A DNA stretch of 64,000 nucleotides, from NCBI GenBank assembly GCA_032164245.1, contig JAVMKO010000001.1:171634934-171698933 (forward strand), written 5' to 3'. The notes below the pieces were generated by a model. It was not told where the DNA came from. It ran no database searches and saw nothing but the letters and a program-made list of their open reading frames with translations. Made by a program: the position numbers and the translations under genes. This document shows, one piece after another, positions 58,641 to 64,000 of the stretch (positions are counted from its first letter, which is position 1; each line of letters begins with the position of its first letter). The DNA is from Sternotherus odoratus (lineage: Eukaryota; Chordata; Testudines; Kinosternidae).

Positions 58641-59206
58641 CCGGGGTGGGAAAACCTTTTGGCCTGAGGGCCACATTGGGGTTGCAAAATTGTATGTAGG
58701 ACTGGTAGGGAAGGCTGTGCCCCTGCTTCCTATGTGACCCCCTCCAACTTCCTGCCCCTTAACTGCCCCCCTCAGAATCCCCAACCCATCCAAACCCCAC
58801 TGCTCCTTGTCCTCTGACCGCCCCCTCCCAAACCCCTGCACCCTAACTGCCCCTCCACCTCCTACCCAATCTCCGGTTCCCCATCCCCTGACTGCCCGCC
58901 GAGAACCTCCGCCCTATCCAACTGCTCCGTCCTCTGACTGGCCCCCGGACTCCCTGCCCCTTATCCAATACCCTGGCCTTGGCCTCCTTACCCCACGCCG
59001 CTCAGAGTAGCGTGTCTGGCTCCATGCGGCCCAGATGGAGTTAGACATGCTGCCCCCACAGGAGCGTGCAGCCCCGTCCCTCAGAGCGCTGCCCACACGG
59101 CGGCGTGGCTCTGGGAGAGGGAGGAGGGGCGGGGGGGGGGCCTCCCCAGCTGAGAGCTCAGGGGCTGGACAGGACGGTCCCACAGGCCGTAGTTTAACCA
59201 CCCCTG
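58641..59206. mobile_element. hAT element, second copy of the 31.5 kb family
   Basis: The ends are CCGGGGTGGGAAAACC and, reverse-complemented from the right, CAGGGGTGGTTAAACTAC. The flanking octamers ATCTATGC (58,633-58,640) and ATCTACGC (59,207-59,214) agree at 7 of 8. It shares CTGAGGGCCACA-GGGGTT-CAAAAT and GGGAAGGCTGTGCC with 31,505-32,398. Non-coding. Confidence 0.88.
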
Positions 59207-59214
59207 ATCTACGC

Positions 59215-60448
59215 TATAGTAAAATTATGGCTTACACTCCAGTCACTCAGGCCTGGATTTCTAAAGGTATTTAAGTGTTTTTCTGCTCAGCATTGCAAGG
59301 TCTGTGTAATTTAGAAGCCTACATCTTATTTTCAAAAGTGACTTGGGCACTTTAAGCTCCTTAAATCCCACTGACCTTCAGGGAGACATTTCACTTTGAC
59401 TATGGCCTTTTTATTTTTGCATGTATTATAATATAACACAATTTTTAAAAAAATTAAATGAAACATCATTTTGAAAGGAACTGAAATGGAACATAGTTGG
59501 AACTCTATTTTTCCTCTCTTTTGTTCTCCAAATTAAATGGCAATGAAATTGACACTAATTCATTATACATTTTGACTTCAACAGAATGGCATATTCCAGT
59601 AGAATATGATTCCATCAAAAGTTTTCCAATTACCCCAACTAAATACCCTTTAAAATCTGGCTCTTAGTCATGTATTTGTTTTGAATGATCTGAAGTCTCT
59701 TTAATTGCCCACCGTAACAGAGTGCATATGATTCTGGTGGGGGGGGGGGGGAGGAAATGAAGCAGATGGCCTGTGAATCACTCCAATTTACAATGTAAAT
59801 TATTAAAAACCATTTTCTGATTCTCATTTCACAGTGTTTTTGAAATTCATTATCTCTATTTTCCTGATCTATAATTTTCTTTGAAATGTTTAACTTCATG
59901 TTCAATTCCATACATGCCATAAAATAATCATTTCCCAAATCCATTTTGAATATACCAGGAAAGGCTTTGGAACTGCAACTGAATTCCATAAAATTGTTGC
60001 TTAACAATAGTTCGTTCCCAAACAATGAAATGCAGAAGGTAATTGATGTCACAAAGACACCAGTTGCAGTTTTGCTTTCCCAGGGGGCAACCGCTCTCAG
60101 AAAATCTTAGCGTATTAAGACACCTTGTCAGCTCCATTCCACCTGCTTTGTTGTTTGCTTTTAAATTCCTCTGCCTTGCAGCCCTGGACATGTATCCTGA
60201 TTTTTCCCACAATAAAGGATTTTCTATTCTGTCATCACAGCAGTATCATGAATGGCCCAGGAAGGAGCAGAAGACATCTCTTTGGTGAGAAAGATCCAAG
60301 CCTGCTGAAAATACAGATTTTGTGTACTATATAAATCAGCTCTCTGCCAAGAGCAACTTTTTAGAAGGAAAATGCTGCAAAAATATTACACTGCTGGTGG
60401 ATTCTCCTATTCAGCCATATAGTAGCTAACTGCCATATTTGGGGGAAA
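59215..60448. other. Non-coding
   Basis: A G-homopolymer lies near 59,740. Open frames (59,639-60,052 minus and others) lack motifs. Confidence 0.4.
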
Positions 60449-60571
60449 GTATGCTCCAGTTCTGCAAACTCTTATGCTCATGCTTAACTTTACTCATTGT
60501 GAATGTCAATGGGACTATTGACAGTGTGCAAAGTTAACTGCTGTTTAAATCTTTGCAGGGTCAAGCCCTTG
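60449..60571. mobile_element. Hairpin MITE, degraded
   Basis: CAGTTCTGCAAACTCTTATG on the left and, reverse-complemented from the right, GACCCTGCAAAGATTTAAAC pair imperfectly around AATGTCAATGGGACTATTGAC. Confidence 0.45.
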
Positions 60572-60762
60572 GCTTGTGGAAATAAATACAAAGCACTGAT
60601 CAGTAACAAACTAAAGAAAAATAATTATTCTACTCCAATTCCAATCTTAAGAGCCAACAAAAATCACATTCATATGGCCAATGGCTTTTCCCAGACAACA
60701 GGAGAAATGTGAAACAAACCAGGGAAACATTCCTTATGCTCAGCCCGCACCAGGTATATTCA

Positions 60763-61382
60763 TAGAGCTGTTTGAAATTTTTCTTTCAAAAATTTTTTCA
60801 GACAAATGGTTTTTTTCCTATACTGAAAGCTTTCTCAAAAAGCTTTCTTACATTTCCAGGATTTCTCTAAAATAAAAATGTTATTTTTTTCCCCTTTTTT
60901 TGACTCTTCCTTTTGCCACTCAATGAATTTTTGGGGGGAGGGAAGTGAAGGGGGAAAGAGATTAGCCCCTTTTTTCCTTTTGCCCACTCTAACTTTTCAA
61001 AATCTCCTCAACTCTCTGAAAACTGGTAAAATTAAAAATGAAGCTCAGTGACTCCACTGTTCTGTAACTCTTGAAAAGGTTGGAAGGATCTTGAAATTTT
61101 ACAGAGGAGGCAATAGAACAAGGAAACTAAAAAATGGGGAGGAACTCCTGGTTTAACATTCATTTTAGAAAAGGGGGGTGAGGTAAAAAGCTGCAAAAAA
61201 GAAAATTAGAAATTCAAACTCTAATTTTACAAAGTCTATTCTTTTTTTCTGGGAAAATTGAGAACATTTCACAAAAATGTTTGCTTTGCAAATTTTGAAA
61301 AGGAACAATTTTTGAAAACCATGTCAGAGTTTTGCATTGTTTCACAAGACTTCCCCCGCCCTCCATTTTTCAGCCAGCTCTA
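60763..61382. mobile_element. AT-rich MITE with TAGAGCTG ends, 620 bp
   Basis: The left end TAGAGCTGTTTGAAATTT and the reverse-complemented right end TAGAGCTGGCTGAAAAATG are inverted. The body is rich in AAATTTTT/AAAAATTT. It belongs with the 41,818 element. No target duplication was seen. Confidence 0.6.
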
Positions 61383-61820
61383 ACTTTTCCTTTTGCTTCC
61401 GCTATCAACAGCAGAGGCCAGGAGGAGGATCTCGCATAGACCCATGAACTAATCTGATAGCTCTGATGATTCAGAATAGTTTGTTGGTTTGGGGTTTTCT
61501 TTCATTCATTACTTAAGGTTTATTTTCATTTGAGTGTTGAAGCATGAAATACTGTTAAACTTCCATCTCTGAGAGATTCTTTGGCTGTGTGAGCACTTCC
61601 AAAGCTCACGTTTAACTGATGGAAGAAGAAAATGATGCGTTCTGTAAAAGTACATTGAGGGAGGCAGGCTTCATAAGGATGGCCTAGCAGTAACAATGGG
61701 CCATCGTGTGCAGAGCTGAGCTAGACACTAGCTCCTCTTGATTTCAGGTGGGTAGGGCTGGTCCAGGAGCTCTGTGCAGGTAAAGCAATCCACCCTGAGG
61801 GGAGAGCGCATGTCAGACTA
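61383..61820. other. Non-coding, nothing recognised
   Basis: No repeat termini or coding signals. Confidence 0.4.
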
Positions 61821-61828
61821 TTCTATAG

Positions 61829-62692
61829 CAGTGGTTCCCAAACTGGGGTTTGTGAACCCCTGGGGATTCATGAAATGTTACAGGGGGTTCTCGGGGGGAG
61901 GGTAAGAAATTCCCTAATGGCAGACAGAGCTGTTCATAGGGACCCTGGGCAGCATGGGGCCACCAGCCCAGAGCCTCTGGACTTCCAAGAGCTAAACAGA
62001 ACAAAGCAAGCATATCTATCACATTGAGGAGATTTAAACTTCAAGACTCCTTTTATGAAATGGAAAGGGAGGTGGATATTTTTTGCTGTTTTTAAAATGA
62101 AATAGGCAGCTAGTATTGTGTTTAAAATTATTATGAAGAACAAGTTTAAGCTTTGTTGTAACGTGTGTTGTTTGCCTGGATTGCTCAAGACCTGAATGCT
62201 TGTGGAGGAGGAACTCTTTGAGTTGGCTTCTTAAATCCCTTCATGCTATTTCACATCTGATATTCCTTGATGAAACACAGGAGCCAATATGGGAGGCAAC
62301 AAGGGTCAGATGCCACCCCCGTATCAGCACACCCCCGTTTTTTCCATGGCCTCCCCTTTTCCGGCTGTGCCCACCTCTTTTTTTCTACCAGCACCTCTGA
62401 TAGGAGCCTTGTTTTAGGCTTAATCAAAAATGATACAAAAGTGAGTTCTTGGAAGAGCAGTGCCGTTTTCATAATGTAATAAAAATACTGTAATGATAAA
62501 GAATAATTAATAAATAGAGTGTAATAAGCATGTCATCAAAACAATTTTTATATTTCCCAGATCACTGCTTTTATAATTTTTACTCAGGTAAAGGAGAAAA
62601 TCCCTGGAAATATTCCTTTTTAGGACGGGGTTTGCGAGACTTCACATTTTAGTGAAGGGGGTTCATGGGTTGATAAAGTTTGGGAACCACTG
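61829..62692. mobile_element. hAT element with CAGTGGTTCCCAAACT ends, 864 bp
   Basis: The left end CAGTGGTTCCCAAACTGGGG and the reverse-complemented right end CAGTGGTTCCCAAACTTTAT match over the first 16 bases. The flanks TTCTATAG (61,821-61,828) and GTCTATAG (62,693-62,700) agree at 7 of 8. The next 20-60 bases inside also pair (GTGAACCCC and GGGGTTCATG). No transposase remains. Confidence 0.92.
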
Positions 62693-62801
62693 GTCTATAG
62701 CAATTTTTCCTTCCAATTCAATGGAAACAGGGGCAAACCACAGGCAGCTACATCCAGATTTCCTCAGGCAAAAGAATGACAGTTGCATGTCAAACATAGA
62801 G

Positions 62802-62861
62802 GCTTGTGAGGAGTTGGATCCATCCGCTATGGCTTGTGAGGAGTTGGATCCATCTGCTATT
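62802..62861. repeat. 30-bp tandem duplication
   Basis: GGCTTGTGAGGAGTTGGATC and ten more bases are repeated once with a single C/T difference. It is 110 bp beyond the hAT right end. Confidence 0.9.
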
Positions 62862-63112
62862 TCCTAGCTGGAACTTCAAAATTAGTAACTTTTGGTAAAA
62901 GTTGACTCTCTTATGGCAACAACTGTAGGCTCTCTATTGCTGCTCAGCAGTGTTCTGAGTATCTTCTAAAGCTCTTAACAATTATCTGTATCATCTCCAT
63001 GCACAGCAGAGTGCGTAAGGATCAGCCTTTGCATTCCTGCTTTTCATTTTAACTTGTTTTTCCTTTGTAACTCTGGAAAAGCTTTAAAACACCTTGTGCT
63101 AAGTCCTGGGTA
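62862..63112. other. Non-coding, nothing recognised
   Basis: Short interval before the next MITE. Confidence 0.4.
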
Positions 63113-63238
63113 TAGGGTAACCAGATGTCCCAATTTTATAGGGACAGTCCCAATTTTGAAGTATTTTTTTCTTATATAGGCCCCGACTATTCGCTTCTCC
63201 CGTCATGATTTTTCACGTTTGCTGTGTGGTCACCCTAC
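63113..63238. mobile_element. 126-bp MITE, second copy of the 45.3 kb family
   Basis: The left end TAGGGTAACCAGATGTCCCA and the reverse-complemented right end GTAGGGTGACCACACAGCAA are inverted repeats. It shares CAATTTTATAGGGACAGTCC-like and TTTTTCTTATATAGGCC blocks with 45,304-45,425. Confidence 0.8.
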
Positions 63239-64000
63239 CTGAGTAAGCCAGAGCAGAGGAGCTGGCCTGATTATTTTTCCACCCATTGGACATGCATAAT
63301 GTCACGGGCACAGAAGGGCAGCAGCTGGGATTCCTGACCAGAAGATGAGAGCAGCCAGGGACATAGAAAGGTAGGACTGCATCATAGCTCTGTGGCCTGC
63401 CTGTGACAGAAGAGTAACTTCCATTCACCCTAGGCCCCACAGAATTCCCACCCTAAAGCCCAGTTTATATGGGCTTTGTACCTCAGGGAGTCCTCTCTTG
63501 TTGTGTTCTATTTTTTTCCTCTGTGCTGTTTATCTTTAATACGGGTGTGTTATGCCAGAACAGACAGAGCTTAAAACTTGACTCATATTAGCAAGAAAGA
63601 ATCCTTGTGTCTCTCCAATGAATTTGTGGCATGTAAACATAAGATCGTTCTGTGTCATCTCTAACCTACGTGGGCCACGCCACTCTGTGGAATGGGACAT
63701 GTCAATCCAAAAGAACTTAGTGTAAGAAGGGCTCAGCTGAAACGGCAGAAAAGACATAAGCTCTCTAAAAAAGGCATCAATGCTTTTCTCTAGATGGGGG
63801 TCCTGTCAATTTCTCTTGACTTGGGTCTTGCCACTGTAACTTCCATGCTTTTTATGCAGCAGTCCATGTATATCAAAAGGCTAACGTACATGCACTTATT
63901 ATTTTATTTATTATTAATCATGTTTATTACAGTAGTGCCTGAGGACCAAATAAGAATGGGGACCCAGTGTGCTAGGCAAACCCAAAGTAATAGACAGTCC
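63239..64000. other. Non-coding, nothing recognised
   Basis: No exon, RNA gene or complete repeat seen. Sequence continues out of the window. Confidence 0.4.

Overview
This 64 kb window looks like non-genic vertebrate DNA. It is AT-rich, short of long open frames, and packed with dead transposable elements. Four CR1-type LINE copies carry the bird/reptile style 3-prime end (ATTCTATGA-like). Many hAT, PIF/Harbinger and Tc1/mariner (Tigger-like) non-autonomous families resemble ones I recall from turtle genomes. Best guess: a sauropsid, most likely a turtle. This rests on recognising repeat families, not on a database search. I found no convincing host exon, tRNA, rRNA, or anything bacterial or phage-like.

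The only region with recognisable multi-domain coding sequence is an almost complete autonomous PIF/Harbinger transposon at 17,771-22,342 (4,572 bp, TAA target duplication). Its left half carries a plus-strand Harbinger transposase (18,132-19,458), broken by one extra G in a G-run and apparently missing a few codons. Its right half carries a minus-strand Myb/SANT-like DNA-binding gene that I resolve into two exons (22,008-21,369 and 20,308-19,737) with a good splice donor and acceptor. The two genes converge tail to tail, with opposed poly(A) signals 26 bp apart. A third open frame on the plus strand (protein-like part 20,943-21,257, AATAAA at 21,309) lies inside the Myb-gene intron and matches nothing I know. 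The whole element sits inside an older MITE (17,514-17,770 plus 22,346-22,359) with similar termini and the same TAA target. Other MITEs in the window (notably 45,609-45,882) share the terminal sequence, so this element or a close relative may have supplied their transposase.

Layout: 0-3.5 kb, unique sequence with one hairpin MITE and tRNA-like repeats. 3.5-4.4 kb, a ZBED-type hAT remnant in two opposed halves. 4.4-17.5 kb, mostly featureless, with a perfect hairpin at 5.57 kb, a GC-rich dispersed repeat at 9.5-10.4 kb and an AT-rich MITE at 11.9 kb. 17.5-22.4 kb, the Harbinger nest. 22.4-24.6 kb, a MITE fragment, GC-rich repeat and an interrupted CR1. 25.6-29.1 kb, several MITEs. 30.9-33.0 kb, a minus-strand CR1 interrupted by two hAT elements with perfect 8-bp target duplications. 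34.2-36.1 kb, a hAT with a 41-bp minisatellite next to a Tigger-like element with its own GC-rich tandem array. 38.5 kb, a CR1 3-prime end. 41.4-42.2 kb, a GC-rich repeat and an AT-rich MITE. 44.2-45.5 kb, a plus-strand CR1 with a nested MITE. 45.6 kb, a Harbinger MITE. 47.2-47.6 kb, a decayed LINE of a different clade. 49.8-53.5 kb, one hAT MITE and two Tigger-like elements. 54.5-64 kb, hAT elements, a 1.7 kb segment between 13-bp direct repeats, a CA repeat and further MITEs.

The window therefore works as a transposon burial ground. Nesting and target duplications give relative ages: CR1 and the 17.5 kb MITE are older than the elements inside them.
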